From an uncultured Bacteroidales bacterium (GTDB taxonomy: Bacteria; Bacteroidota; Bacteroidia; Bacteroidales; F082): a stretch of DNA of 64,000 bases. Each line of letters opens with the position of its first letter. Position 1 is the first letter of the stretch. A program made the position numbers and the translations under genes. The notes beneath the pieces were generated by a model that worked only from the letters and a program-made list of their open reading frames with translations, was not told the DNA's origin and did not search any database. The DNA is taken from the NCBI GenBank assembly GCA_947305795.1, contig CAMZEK010000004.1, positions 1 through 64,000 of the forward strand, read 5' to 3'. Shown piece after piece: positions 41,441 to 50,224 of the stretch.

Positions 41441-42156
41441 TCCCCAAAACAATCCATTATTGTTGGTTCGGTCGAAGTGAAATGCCTGAATTGGCGCAAA
41501 AGTGCATTGCCTCATGGCATAGGTATATGCCTGATTGGGAATACAAGCTTTGGGACGAGGACAATTTTGACGTGAACAGTGTTACATACACTAAAGAGGC
41601 ATACGAGGCAAAAAAGTATGCCTTCGTGAGCGATTATGTTCGTCTGTGGGCTTTGTGCAAGGAAGGTGGCATTTATTTGGATACCGATGTGGAGGTGTTC
41701 AAACCTTTTGACGAATTGTTGAGCAACAAAGCTTTTGCCGGTTTTGAGGGGAGCAAACATGTCCCGATGGGCACGTGTGTGTTGGCAAGCGAAGCAGATG
41801 GGATTTGGGTAAAAGAACAGTTGGATTATTATAAAAAAAGGCATTTTATCAATTCTGATGGGTCTTTTGATTTGACAACAAATGTTCAATTCATGTCTTA
41901 CAATATGCGAGAGCAAGGCTTTGTTCAAGATGGCAAGGAACAGGATTACAAGGATTTGCATGTCTTCCCAGTGGATTATTTCTGCCCAAGGCAAACGACA
42001 GGTGAATACCTTCGGACAGAAAACACTTATTGCGACCACCTCGGTTTAGGCTCGTGGGCGGAGCATGATGGCAGCTGGAAAGCTAAGATAGGAAGTCTCG
42101 TCGGGGCAAAAAACACGACAAGGTTGATTAAGTTGAAGCGTAAGTTGTTCGGGTAA
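41437..42156 (+). CDS. GT32-like capsular glycosyltransferase (DXD sugar-binding)
   Basis: A 239-residue paralogue of the protein at 32870: MIPKTIHYCWFGRSEMPE, WDEDNFDVNSVTY, AFVSDYVRLWALCKEGGIYLDTDVEVF. The open frame extends 18 codons upstream into the previous gene, but the ATG at 41437 overlaps its stop (ATGA) and gives the family start. It is shorter than its paralogue at the C-terminus. Confidence 0.88.
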   Translation: MIPKTIHYCWFGRSEMPELAQKCIASWHRYMPDWEYKLWDEDNFDVNSVTYTKEAYEAKKYAFVSDYVRLWALCKEGGIYLDTDVEVFKPFDELLSNKAFAGFEGSKHVPMGTCVLASEADGIWVKEQLDYYKKRHFINSDGSFDLTTNVQFMSYNMREQGFVQDGKEQDYKDLHVFPVDYFCPRQTTGEYLRTENTYCDHLGLGSWAEHDGSWKAKIGSLVGAKNTTRLIKLKRKLFG

Positions 42157-42178
42157 GCCAAAACATGGAGGAATCTGT

Positions 42179-43582
42179 ATGCTGACCTATTTTCCTAATC
42201 TCATATCCCGCAAGTCGATGACGTATTATTTCATCACCTTGGCTGTGGTGTCGGTGCTTTTCATAAGTCGTATCTTGCCTTTTGTTTGGATATTGTTTGG
42301 TGCAGCGGAAGTGTGCCTGTTCTTTTATTTCAGCAACGACCTGACGAAGCGGTGGCGAACACTGTATCCGAAGGCTTTTGTGAAGAAACTCTTTTGGACA
42401 GCCTTGGCTATTCGGTTGGTTTACATGATATTTGCCTATTTCTTCTATGACATTATGACGGGACAGCCTTTTACATTTCATACTGCCGATGAGCAAGTAT
42501 ACTATAAGGTGAGCTTGATATGGAGTAAGGAAGGTTTTGAAGCGTTCAGGAATGAGATGAAGTGGATAGACCTGAGCGATTCAGGAGAGATGTACTTGAC
42601 GGCATTGGCATGCAAAATATTTGGGCCGTATGTGCTGACGGCGAGGGTCTTGCATAGCTTGGCGAGTGCCTTAACCTGTGTGCTTATCTATCGGATTGCA
42701 CAACGTCATTTCGGTGAGAGTACGGCACGCATGGCGGCCATCTTCTGCATGTTGATGCCCAACTTGGTTTATTATTGCGGACTTCACCTAAAGGAGGCGG
42801 ATATGGTGTTTTTCACCGTTTTGCTTATTGATTGTGTTGATAAGTTACTGCTTGATAGGAAATTCGATTGGGCATGTTTTGTCATGGCCTTGGTTTCTGC
42901 TTTTGCCATGTTTACTTTTCGTACGCCTTTAGGTGCAGTCGGTCTGTTGGCAGTATTTGTGGCCATTGTGATGACAAGGGGAAGATTGGGTAACTGGTGG
43001 AAGCGCGGGCTGATGATTATGGCTGTTGTTATAGGTTTGTCGGCCACCACGATAGGCGATAGGATTTTACGTGAGGTGGGTGATGTTTGGGATGGTAGGG
43101 AAGAAAATCAACGTGTAGGAATGGAATGGCGATCACTACGTGTGGGCGGAAACGAATTTGCAAGGTATGCTTCCAAGTCGGTGTTTGCGCCGTTGATTTT
43201 CACCATCCCGTTTCCTACGATGGTCAATACCGAAGGACAGGAAAACCAACAAATGATTCATGGTGGGAATTATGTGAAGAACATCATGTCGGGTTTCACG
43301 ATTTTCGCCCTTGTGATGCTTTTGCTGAATGGCGAGTGGCGAAAACACACATTGCCAATGGCCATGATGGTGGGTTATCTTGCTGTGATTGCTTTAAGCA
43401 ATTTCGCCCATTCCGAGCGGTTCCACCAGCCTGCATTACCATTTGAGTTGATGTTTGCAGCCTACGGCATATCCCAGTTGCAGAAGAAGCATATCAGGTG
43501 GATTGACTATTGGATGCTCATCATTTTGGTGGCCAATGTGGGCTGGGCATGGTTCAAGTTGGCAGGAAGAGGACTTGCGTGA
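42179..43582 (+). CDS. multi-pass membrane protein, ArnT/PMT-like glycosyltransferase candidate
   Basis: A 467-residue membrane protein with roughly eleven hydrophobic segments. The large loop after the second segment (TFHTADEQVYYKVSLIWSKEG) and ARVLHSLASALTCVLIYRIA with FGESTARMAAIFCMLMPNLVYY resemble family 39-type glycosyltransferases that use polyprenyl-linked sugars. The classical DE motif of the first loop is not obvious, apart from ADEQ. A polymerase role (Wzy-like) is an alternative, but an ABC-exported polymer would not need one. Confidence 0.6.
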   Translation: MLTYFPNLISRKSMTYYFITLAVVSVLFISRILPFVWILFGAAEVCLFFYFSNDLTKRWRTLYPKAFVKKLFWTALAIRLVYMIFAYFFYDIMTGQPFTFHTADEQVYYKVSLIWSKEGFEAFRNEMKWIDLSDSGEMYLTALACKIFGPYVLTARVLHSLASALTCVLIYRIAQRHFGESTARMAAIFCMLMPNLVYYCGLHLKEADMVFFTVLLIDCVDKLLLDRKFDWACFVMALVSAFAMFTFRTPLGAVGLLAVFVAIVMTRGRLGNWWKRGLMIMAVVIGLSATTIGDRILREVGDVWDGREENQRVGMEWRSLRVGGNEFARYASKSVFAPLIFTIPFPTMVNTEGQENQQMIHGGNYVKNIMSGFTIFALVMLLLNGEWRKHTLPMAMMVGYLAVIALSNFAHSERFHQPALPFELMFAAYGISQLQKKHIRWIDYWMLIILVANVGWAWFKLAGRGLA

Positions 43583-44517
43583 TGAAAACACTCGTGGTTT
43601 GCAGTTTTAAGGAGAATCAGTGTGAACACATGGCTCCTTTCATTAAGGAACAGGTTGAGGCCTTACGAGCCATGGGCGTTGAATGTGATTGCTTCTTGGT
43701 CAAAGGGAAGGGAATCTTGGGCTATTTGAGGCAACTTAAGCCATTGAAAAACAAGATTTCGGAGTTTTGTCCCGAAGTAATCCATGCACATTTTGGTTTG
43801 TGTGGATTGTTAGCCAATTTGCAACGGAAAGTGCCTGTCGTGACCACTTATCATGGCTCTGATATTAATGATAGAAAGGTGTTGCCTTTTTCCAAGGTGG
43901 CGATGCGACTGTCGTCATGGAATGTTTTCGTGTCTAAAAAAACATTGGAAATTGCAAAATCTAAGCGAAAATACGCGTTATTGCCTTGCGGAATCGATTT
44001 GTCCAGCTTGCAACTTACGGAAAGAGTCGAGGCGCGGCAAAGGATGTGTATGGATGAAAACAAAAAGTATGTTCTTTTTGCAGGAGCATTTGACAATGCT
44101 GTAAAGAATGTGCACTTGGCCAAGGAAGCCTTCGCATTATTGCACGATGAAAATGCGGAATTAATAGAATTGAAGGGTTATACCCGTGAAGAAGTGACCT
44201 TGCTCATGTGTGCAGTTGATGCCTTCCTGATGACCTCATTTTCAGAAGGCTCTCCTCAAGTAATTAAAGAGGCCATGGCTTGCGGTTGCCCGATTGTGAG
44301 TGTGGATGTTGGCGATGTGAAGGAAAGAGTGGTAGGCGTAAAAGGCTGCTTCGTCGCGAGAATCCGTGAACCGAAAGAATTGGCTGATTTGCTTGGTGAG
44401 GCGTTGTCTTTTGATGGTAAAACCAAAGGAAGAGAAAGACTTCTTACTGATGGTTTGGACAATCGACAGGTAACGCAAAGACTAATGGAAATATACGGTT
44501 TGGTTTTGAATAAATAG
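43582..44517 (+). CDS. family 4 glycosyltransferase
   Basis: A 311-residue GT-B enzyme: N-terminal KTLVVCSFKENQCEHMAPFIKEQVEAL, VIHAHFGLCGLLA and TTYHGSDIND; C-terminal LFAGAFDNAVKN and the donor-site FLMTSFSEGSPQVIKEAMACGCPIV with the E-x7-E pattern typical of GT4. The open frame begins 24 codons earlier inside the previous gene; the ATG at 43582 shares one base with its stop. Confidence 0.9.
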   Translation: MKTLVVCSFKENQCEHMAPFIKEQVEALRAMGVECDCFLVKGKGILGYLRQLKPLKNKISEFCPEVIHAHFGLCGLLANLQRKVPVVTTYHGSDINDRKVLPFSKVAMRLSSWNVFVSKKTLEIAKSKRKYALLPCGIDLSSLQLTERVEARQRMCMDENKKYVLFAGAFDNAVKNVHLAKEAFALLHDENAELIELKGYTREEVTLLMCAVDAFLMTSFSEGSPQVIKEAMACGCPIVSVDVGDVKERVVGVKGCFVARIREPKELADLLGEALSFDGKTKGRERLLTDGLDNRQVTQRLMEIYGLVLNK

Positions 44518-44524
44518 TTTTCTG

Positions 44525-45148
44525 ATGAAAGCATATCTTGAAATAAAAAAGCAACCTGTCCCCAATTATGAGGCCAATGGCTTATGGAAGACCATGAGAC
44601 TATCGGCTAAGGAACATGGTTATAAGTCGGCTTTGGTGTTTGGTTTAGTTCGCTGCAAAGACCACATGCTTAACGTGTGGGCACAGACTTTTCCATGGAA
44701 TAAAGCGCGTATCAAGATGCAACGATGGCGTGGAGTGAAAATTGGAAAGAATGTCCATGTGGGCACATATGTCAATATGGACTTGCCTTATCCTTATTTT
44801 ATTACTGTTGAAGATGGGGTGTCTTTGGCGGGAAGCATTACAATTCTCACGCATAACAAACCCTTGGAATATCATAGGAATTGTAGCGAATCCTACATTG
44901 CACCTGTCACGGTGCATAAAAACGCTTGGGTGGCGGTCAATGTGACCATTCTTCCAGGTGTGGAGATAGGTGAGGGCGCTATTGTAGCTTCAAACAGTTT
45001 GGTAAACAAGGATGTGCCACCATTGACTTTTTGTGGCGGCATTCCAGCCAAGGTGATTAAGGATTTGTCGGACAAATTGAAAGACAATTATACTCTGGAA
45101 GAATTTGAACGGATTTTGAAGGAGCGCAAAGAGAAATATGGTATTTGA
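44525..45148 (+). CDS. hexapeptide acyltransferase
   Basis: A 207-residue beta-helix transferase. After a helical N-terminus, the coils begin MQRWRGVKIGKNVHVGTYVNM, followed by ITVEDGVSLAGSITILTHNKP (catalytic histidine), KNAWVAVNVTILPGVEIG and EGAIVASNSLVNKDVPP with GGIPAKVIKDL. The MQRWRGVKIGK segment is shared with the protein at 49689, so the two are paralogues. It overlaps the MaoC-like gene by one base. Confidence 0.85.
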   Translation: MKAYLEIKKQPVPNYEANGLWKTMRLSAKEHGYKSALVFGLVRCKDHMLNVWAQTFPWNKARIKMQRWRGVKIGKNVHVGTYVNMDLPYPYFITVEDGVSLAGSITILTHNKPLEYHRNCSESYIAPVTVHKNAWVAVNVTILPGVEIGEGAIVASNSLVNKDVPPLTFCGGIPAKVIKDLSDKLKDNYTLEEFERILKERKEKYGI

Positions 45149-45552
45149 TGAGATTTGAAGACTTGAAAATAGGCCAGTCGTATCAGATGAAACGTATTTT
45201 CACGCAGGATGAAGTGATGAGATTCGCGGATTTGTCGTTCGATACCAACCCTTTGCATACTAATTTGGAATATGCGAAGACGTCCCAATTTGGGCAATTG
45301 ATAGTGCCTGGTTTCCTGACGGCTTCTTTGTTTAGTGCCATCATCGGGACTAAATTTCCTGGGTTTGGTACAATTTATTTGAACCAAAACATGAGCTTCC
45401 GTAAGCCGGTGTTTCTCAATCAATCTGTAACGGCAATGGTTCGGGTGAAAGAATTGTATCCTGAAAAACATAGGGCGTTGCTCGAAACATGCTGTTTTGA
45501 CGAAAACAAGGAGTTGCTGATAGATGGAACTGCATTAGTGAAATTGCCATGA
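45148..45552 (+). CDS. MaoC-like hotdog dehydratase
   Basis: A 134-residue hotdog protein: IGQSYQMKRIFTQDEVMRFADLSFDTNPLHTN holds the catalytic D-x4-H pair of MaoC/R-specific enoyl hydratases, and GQLIVPGFLTASLFSAIIG is the next conserved block. The family hydrates or dehydrates (R)-3-hydroxyacyl thioesters. In a sugar-polymer locus with an FkbH-like gene nearby, it may help make an acyl group for the polymer; this is inference. It overlaps the neighbouring DUF354 gene by four bases. Confidence 0.82.
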   Translation: MRFEDLKIGQSYQMKRIFTQDEVMRFADLSFDTNPLHTNLEYAKTSQFGQLIVPGFLTASLFSAIIGTKFPGFGTIYLNQNMSFRKPVFLNQSVTAMVRVKELYPEKHRALLETCCFDENKELLIDGTALVKLP

Positions 45553-46652
45553 ACATACTAATCCAACTGAGCCATCCCGCTCATTTTCATTTGTATAAGA
45601 ATGTGGCTAAGAACTTGATGAGTGAAGGCCATAAGGTTTTCATTCTTATCAAGACCAAGGACATTCTTGAAGACTTGCTACAACAGTCTGGATTGCCTTA
45701 TTACAACATATTGAAGGAAGCACATCGAAAGAGCAAATTAGGCATCCTTTGGGACATGTTCGTGCGTGATTGGCGTATGTTGCGTTTCGTTAGGAAGAAC
45801 AAAATCGACTTGTTGACAGGTTCCACAGTTGAGGTGGCTCAAGTGGGCTGGCTGACAAAGAAATATAGGGTGAATACAGGCGAGGACGATATGAATGTAG
45901 TACCGCTGTTCCCGAAAATGGCAGGGCCGTTTATGGGTACTATTTTGTCGCCTCGTGTATGCAACAATTATAGTTTGGAGCCATATTCGGTAAAATACGA
46001 ATCTTACCACGAGCTGGCTTACTTGCATCCAAATCAATTTGTTGCGAACAAGGAAGTGGTAGAAAAGTATTTTTCTGCAGAAACGCCCTATTTTATCCTG
46101 CGGTTCTCGAGTTTGAATGCCTATCATGACAACGGTATTAAAGGCATCAACACCGAAATAGCTCAACGATTGATAGACATCTTAAAGCCTCATGGAAGAA
46201 TTTATATTACTTCCGAGCGTGAACTTGAGTCTCAATTTGAGCCGTATCGTATCAAAATTAACACTTTGGACATGCATCATGTAATGGCCTTCGCTACCTT
46301 GTATATCGGCGACAGCCAGACGATGGCTGCTGAAGCGGGGGTATTGGGGGTGCCTTTTGTGCGGTATAATGATTTTGTGGGACGCATCGGCTACCTTAAT
46401 GAATTGGAGAATGACTATCATTTGGGTTATGGTATCAAAGCTTCAGAAACGGGTTCCGCCGATAGGATGTATAAGGTTGTGGAAGATATTCTTGCTATGC
46501 CAAACTTAAAAGAAGAATGGCAGACACGGCGCCAAAAAATGCTTTCCGAAAAAATCGACTATGCCCAATTCCTGACTTGGTTTATTGAGAATTATCCCGA
46601 GAGCCGTGAAATCATGAAAAAGGATCCGAATTATCAGTTTAGGTTTAAGTAA
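45549..46652 (+). CDS. DUF354 family protein (GT-B/epimerase-like)
   Basis: A 367-residue DUF354 protein: NILIQLSHPAHFHLYKNVAKNL at the N-terminus, DLLTGSTVEVAQVGWL, and in the C-terminal domain MAFATLYIGDSQTMAAEAGVLGVP, the nucleotide-binding S-x-M-x2-E-A pattern shared with UDP-GlcNAc 2-epimerases and GT-B enzymes. Its biochemical role is not established; a glycosyltransferase or sugar-nucleotide enzyme is most likely. Confidence 0.82.
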   Translation: MNILIQLSHPAHFHLYKNVAKNLMSEGHKVFILIKTKDILEDLLQQSGLPYYNILKEAHRKSKLGILWDMFVRDWRMLRFVRKNKIDLLTGSTVEVAQVGWLTKKYRVNTGEDDMNVVPLFPKMAGPFMGTILSPRVCNNYSLEPYSVKYESYHELAYLHPNQFVANKEVVEKYFSAETPYFILRFSSLNAYHDNGIKGINTEIAQRLIDILKPHGRIYITSERELESQFEPYRIKINTLDMHHVMAFATLYIGDSQTMAAEAGVLGVPFVRYNDFVGRIGYLNELENDYHLGYGIKASETGSADRMYKVVEDILAMPNLKEEWQTRRQKMLSEKIDYAQFLTWFIENYPESREIMKKDPNYQFRFK

Positions 46653-46662
46653 TAAGGAAAAA

Positions 46663-48528
46663 ATGATTGATCTTAAAACCATAAAGCTGGTCGTTTGGGA
46701 CTTGGATGACACTTTTTGGGAAGGAACGCTTTCCGAAGGAGGGGCAAAATTGCCAGAACAGAATGCCCGGTTGGTAAAAGACCTTACCGATTGCGGCATT
46801 ATCAATTCGATTTGCTCGAAAAACGAGTTTGAACCTACAAAGAAGCATTTGGAGGAATTGGGCGTTTGGGACTATTTTGTCTTTCCATCCATCAATTGGG
46901 AGAGTAAAGGGCCTCAACTGAAAGACAAGCTGGATAAAATGGCGTTGCGTTCTGTCAATACGCTTTTCCTTGACGACAATCCTTCAAATTTGGGGGAAGC
47001 CAAGCACTTTTTGCAGGATATTCAAGTTGGCGGGCCTGAGGTGATAAAAGAGTTGATAGACCAAGTCGCTGCAACTGAGAAAAAAGACACGTCACACAAG
47101 CGACTGAAACAATATAAGATTCTGGAAGAAAAGGATACGGCTTCCAAGACTTATTCCAGCAATGAGGATTTTTTATATGACAGTGACATCAAAGTTGAAA
47201 TCTGTCGTGATTGCAATAGCCAAATCCAAAGGATTCATGAATTGCTAATGCGTAGCAACCAGTTGAATTACACTAAGAAGCGCATTAATATTGAAGAGTT
47301 GGAGTCGGTCGTGAACAGTAAGGATTTTGATTGTGGCTATGTCAAAGTAAAAGACCGTTTCGGCGATTATGGAATTGTCGGGTTTTATGCAAAGAAAGGC
47401 GATCATTTGGAGCATTTCTTGTTTTCGTGCCGCACAATGGGGCAAAAGATAGAACAATGGGTATATGCACAAATCGGTTTTCCCGAGTTGGATGTGGTTG
47501 GAGAGGTGCGTACTCAACTCAATAAAACAGAATGTCCTGGATGGATTAACCACAAAGGTTCGCAAGTTCATGGTGGAGAAGAGGAAACGAATAACGAAAA
47601 CCTTCATTGCCGTATCTTGCTGAAAGGTCCTTGCGATTTGTCACATTCTCAAGTTTACATCAAGGGGACGGATTTATTCCACACGGAATTCACGTATGTG
47701 AGCAATGCAGAAGGTCAAATCATAGATGCCTATAACCACTCGGTTCATATTGAAGGTCTGCATACCTTCTCGGAACAGGATAAACAGCACATTATTGAGG
47801 ATTGTATTTTTGTGGATCCTGCAATGTTGGAAGGCAGTTTTTTCACTAAAAATTACGATGTGATTTTTCTGAGCACGCTTATAGAGTCTACGTATTATAT
47901 TTATCGGAAAAAAGGAACTCATATCAAGGTCGTTTTTGGAGGATGCGACCTGACTGATTCGGCAAATTGGGAGGGTTATTGCAATGGGAGTCGTTACACG
48001 GGAGGCAACAAGTTTACGTTGGAATATTTGAAGTCCTTTGCTGAAAAATATGAGTGTTTGGGCAAGACAACTCCCGCATTGTATATAGAGTTTTTGCGTA
48101 AATGTCTTCAATGGCTGCCAGAACATACCAATTTATGCCTGATTTTAGGCGCCACAAAAATATTCGCAGGTGATAATGATACGAAACAAGATCATTTGAA
48201 ACTGAATAAAGCTATCATTGAGTTTTCTAAAGGACATCAACGAATTCATTATATCGAAATAGATGATTGCGTTCATGATGTATCTGATTTTGCAGGCGGA
48301 ATCAATCATTTTTCGACGCGAGTATACTATGAAATTGCCCAAGCAATGATAAAAGTAATTAAAACAGTGACGGGTGAACAAGTAGATACTTATTCATCAA
48401 AGATGATAGGCATTGACCGGATTATCTTGAGGATTCGTGGGGGATTGAAGAAAGTGCTTTACCCCGAAGGGGTGTTGTACAAATCGATGAAAGGTGTATA
48501 CAATAAGATTTATAAAAACAGAAAATGA
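46663..48528 (+). CDS. FkbH-like HAD-IIIC protein with a C-terminal SGNH-like domain
   Basis: A 621-residue protein. The N-terminal HAD-IIIC domain has VVWDLDDTFWEGTL with the catalytic Asp13/Asp15 and TLFLDDNPSNLGEA. A GNAT-like FkbH domain follows (about 185-315), with RIHELLMRSNQLNYTKKRI, DRFGDYGIVGFY and FLFSCRTMGQKIEQWVY. The last 300 residues are unusual: RILLKGPCDLSHSQ at their start and GGINHFSTRVYYEIAQAM at their end resemble blocks I and V of SGNH hydrolases, a weak assignment. FkbH proteins load a glyceryl unit from 1,3-bisphosphoglycerate onto an acyl carrier protein; no carrier protein gene was seen here. Its stop overlaps the epimerase remnant. Confidence 0.82.
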   Translation: MIDLKTIKLVVWDLDDTFWEGTLSEGGAKLPEQNARLVKDLTDCGIINSICSKNEFEPTKKHLEELGVWDYFVFPSINWESKGPQLKDKLDKMALRSVNTLFLDDNPSNLGEAKHFLQDIQVGGPEVIKELIDQVAATEKKDTSHKRLKQYKILEEKDTASKTYSSNEDFLYDSDIKVEICRDCNSQIQRIHELLMRSNQLNYTKKRINIEELESVVNSKDFDCGYVKVKDRFGDYGIVGFYAKKGDHLEHFLFSCRTMGQKIEQWVYAQIGFPELDVVGEVRTQLNKTECPGWINHKGSQVHGGEEETNNENLHCRILLKGPCDLSHSQVYIKGTDLFHTEFTYVSNAEGQIIDAYNHSVHIEGLHTFSEQDKQHIIEDCIFVDPAMLEGSFFTKNYDVIFLSTLIESTYYIYRKKGTHIKVVFGGCDLTDSANWEGYCNGSRYTGGNKFTLEYLKSFAEKYECLGKTTPALYIEFLRKCLQWLPEHTNLCLILGATKIFAGDNDTKQDHLKLNKAIIEFSKGHQRIHYIEIDDCVHDVSDFAGGINHFSTRVYYEIAQAMIKVIKTVTGEQVDTYSSKMIGIDRIILRIRGGLKKVLYPEGVLYKSMKGVYNKIYKNRK

Positions 48529-48762
48529 ATATCACCCTCATAGCGGACGCACGCCTCAATTTCATGAGAATTGGCCCTTTGATTCACGGAACGTCCAGAG
48601 ACCTGCACCATCGGTACCAATGAGCTGATTGGAACGAATCCCGATAATATCAAGCCAGCTTTGGGCAAACTCTTTTCTGGCCAATGGAAGAAAGGTGGCA
48701 TTCCGCCGCATTGGGATGGGCACGCGGCTGAACGTATTGTGGAGGTTCTGGTAGAACTGTAA
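48525..48762 (+). pseudogene. internal-deletion remnant of a UDP-GlcNAc 2-epimerase (WecB family)
   Basis: The ATG at 48525 overlaps the FkbH stop (ATGA) and reads MNITLIADARLNFMRIGPLIH, the WecB-type N-terminus, then runs out of frame to a stop. In the +1 frame the sequence directly continues as ERPETCTIGTNELIGTNP, then ALGKLFSGQWKKGGIPPHWD and GHAAERIVEVLVEL, ending at the TAA at 48760-48762; this is the WecB C-terminus. About 280 central codons are missing. Both ends are well preserved, so the deletion looks fairly recent. Confidence 0.9.
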
Positions 48763-48768
48763 AGAAGT

Positions 48769-49692
48769 ATGTCAAAGGAACGTATTTGTCTCATCACTAA
48801 TGATGTGGAAACCACATCAATCCTGAATCACAAACTCCGTGACAAGACAGGCGAGTATGTGCTCGACCAAGGTATGCCTCGTTTACTTGACTTGTATGAA
48901 AAGTATGGTGTTAAGGCTACGTTTTTCTATACAGGTCACATTGCAAGATTGTATCCCGAAGTAGTGAAAATGGCCTATTGTCGCGGTCATGAGGTTGGCT
49001 CGCATGGCCTGACCCATGAGGTAAGCAAGGCTTTCGATGTGCTGTCACCCAAGGAACAACTGTCGCATCTGCAGCAATCAAAGCAGATACTTGAGGATAT
49101 TATTGGCGGTGAGGTGGTTTCATTTCGCGCTCCAGCGGCCAGGGTCGATAAAGGCTTTCCGCAGATTCTTGCCGAAGCGGGCTTCAAGGTCGACAGTTCG
49201 GTGTCGTCACAGCGTTTGGATATGATGTTCTCGTTTGGCATGTTGAAAAAGCTTCATTGGCTCACAGCACCGCGTAAAGCCTATTTCACACAAAGCGACA
49301 ACATCTTCAAAAAAGGGGATTCGATGGTGCTGGAAGCACCCATCTCGGCCATGGGCTTCCCCTACATCGGAACATTTATGCGCATTGCTCCCGCTTTGAA
49401 TCGTTGTACGAGGAACATGCTGTATTGGGAAACCCTATGCAATGGCCGCCAATTCGTATTTCTAACTCATCCCAATGAGTTCATTGACGAAGAAAGGGAG
49501 ACCACGAATATTGAACGTCGTGCGAGCAACTACATTTCCTACTTGTTGGGGGATGTACTTCGTCATAAATTGAAGGTAAAGAACTTAGGAGAGAAGGCCT
49601 TGCCCATATATGAACGGGAATTGACGTTCTTTCAAGAGAAAGGCTTTACGTTTATGACATGTAAGGAATTGTATAATAGTAAAATCAAGTGA
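48769..49692 (+). CDS. polysaccharide deacetylase family protein
   Basis: A 307-residue NodB-like protein: ICLITNDVETTSI with the metal-binding DxE variant, VKATFFYTGHIARLYPEVV, GHEVGSHGLTHEVSKAF with the SHxxxH histidines, and FRAPAARVDKGF with the arginine motif. No signal peptide. It begins 6 bases after the epimerase remnant and has DVE where most NodB proteins have DDG. Confidence 0.85.
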   Translation: MSKERICLITNDVETTSILNHKLRDKTGEYVLDQGMPRLLDLYEKYGVKATFFYTGHIARLYPEVVKMAYCRGHEVGSHGLTHEVSKAFDVLSPKEQLSHLQQSKQILEDIIGGEVVSFRAPAARVDKGFPQILAEAGFKVDSSVSSQRLDMMFSFGMLKKLHWLTAPRKAYFTQSDNIFKKGDSMVLEAPISAMGFPYIGTFMRIAPALNRCTRNMLYWETLCNGRQFVFLTHPNEFIDEERETTNIERRASNYISYLLGDVLRHKLKVKNLGEKALPIYERELTFFQEKGFTFMTCKELYNSKIK

Positions 49693-50216
49693 ATATGCCC
49701 GCAAAAGAAGTACTTCAGTTTTATGGCTTGGATAGTTTTTTTGGAAAGATTTGGTATGGAATTAAATTCCTTTGGAGATTTTTCCTTGACAAGTTGATTT
49801 TTATTACTCCAATAAAATCATGGCGGACAATGATGCAGCGTTGGCGGGGTGTGAAAATAGGGAAGGGGGTTTATATTGGCCATGAAGTGATTTTTGACCG
49901 TGTTTTTACTGACCAAATCAGCATTGGTGATTACTCTTCCATTGGCGATAGGGCCATCATTACAGCTCATGCTAACATTCCTTCGGAAACTAAGCTGAAA
50001 AACATTTATCCACGTAGCATCAAGAAGACCGTGATTGGTAAGGGGGTGTGGATTATGCCCAATGTGACGATTATCCCAGGCGTAACTATAGGTGATGAGG
50101 CTGTGGTGGCGACTGGATCTGTAGTGACCAAAGATGTACCACCGAGGGTGCTTGTGGCGGGTGTGCCGGCAAAAGTGGTAAAAGATTTGAATCCTTTATT
50201 GGAGCCATATGACTAG
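49689..50216 (+). CDS. hexapeptide acyltransferase
   Basis: A 175-residue beta-helix transferase with an N-terminal membrane-proximal region (FFGKIWYGIKFLWRFFLDKLIF), MQRWRGVKIGKGVYIGHEVIF, ISIGDYSSIGDRAIITAHANI with the catalytic histidine, GKGVWIMPNVTIIPGVTIG and DEAVVATGSVVTKDVPP with AGVPAKVVKDL. A GTG at 49689 overlaps the upstream stop; the ATG at 49695 is the alternative start. It is a paralogue of the protein at 44525. Confidence 0.85.
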   Translation: MNMPAKEVLQFYGLDSFFGKIWYGIKFLWRFFLDKLIFITPIKSWRTMMQRWRGVKIGKGVYIGHEVIFDRVFTDQISIGDYSSIGDRAIITAHANIPSETKLKNIYPRSIKKTVIGKGVWIMPNVTIIPGVTIGDEAVVATGSVVTKDVPPRVLVAGVPAKVVKDLNPLLEPYD

Positions 50217-50224
50217 GCTGTAAT

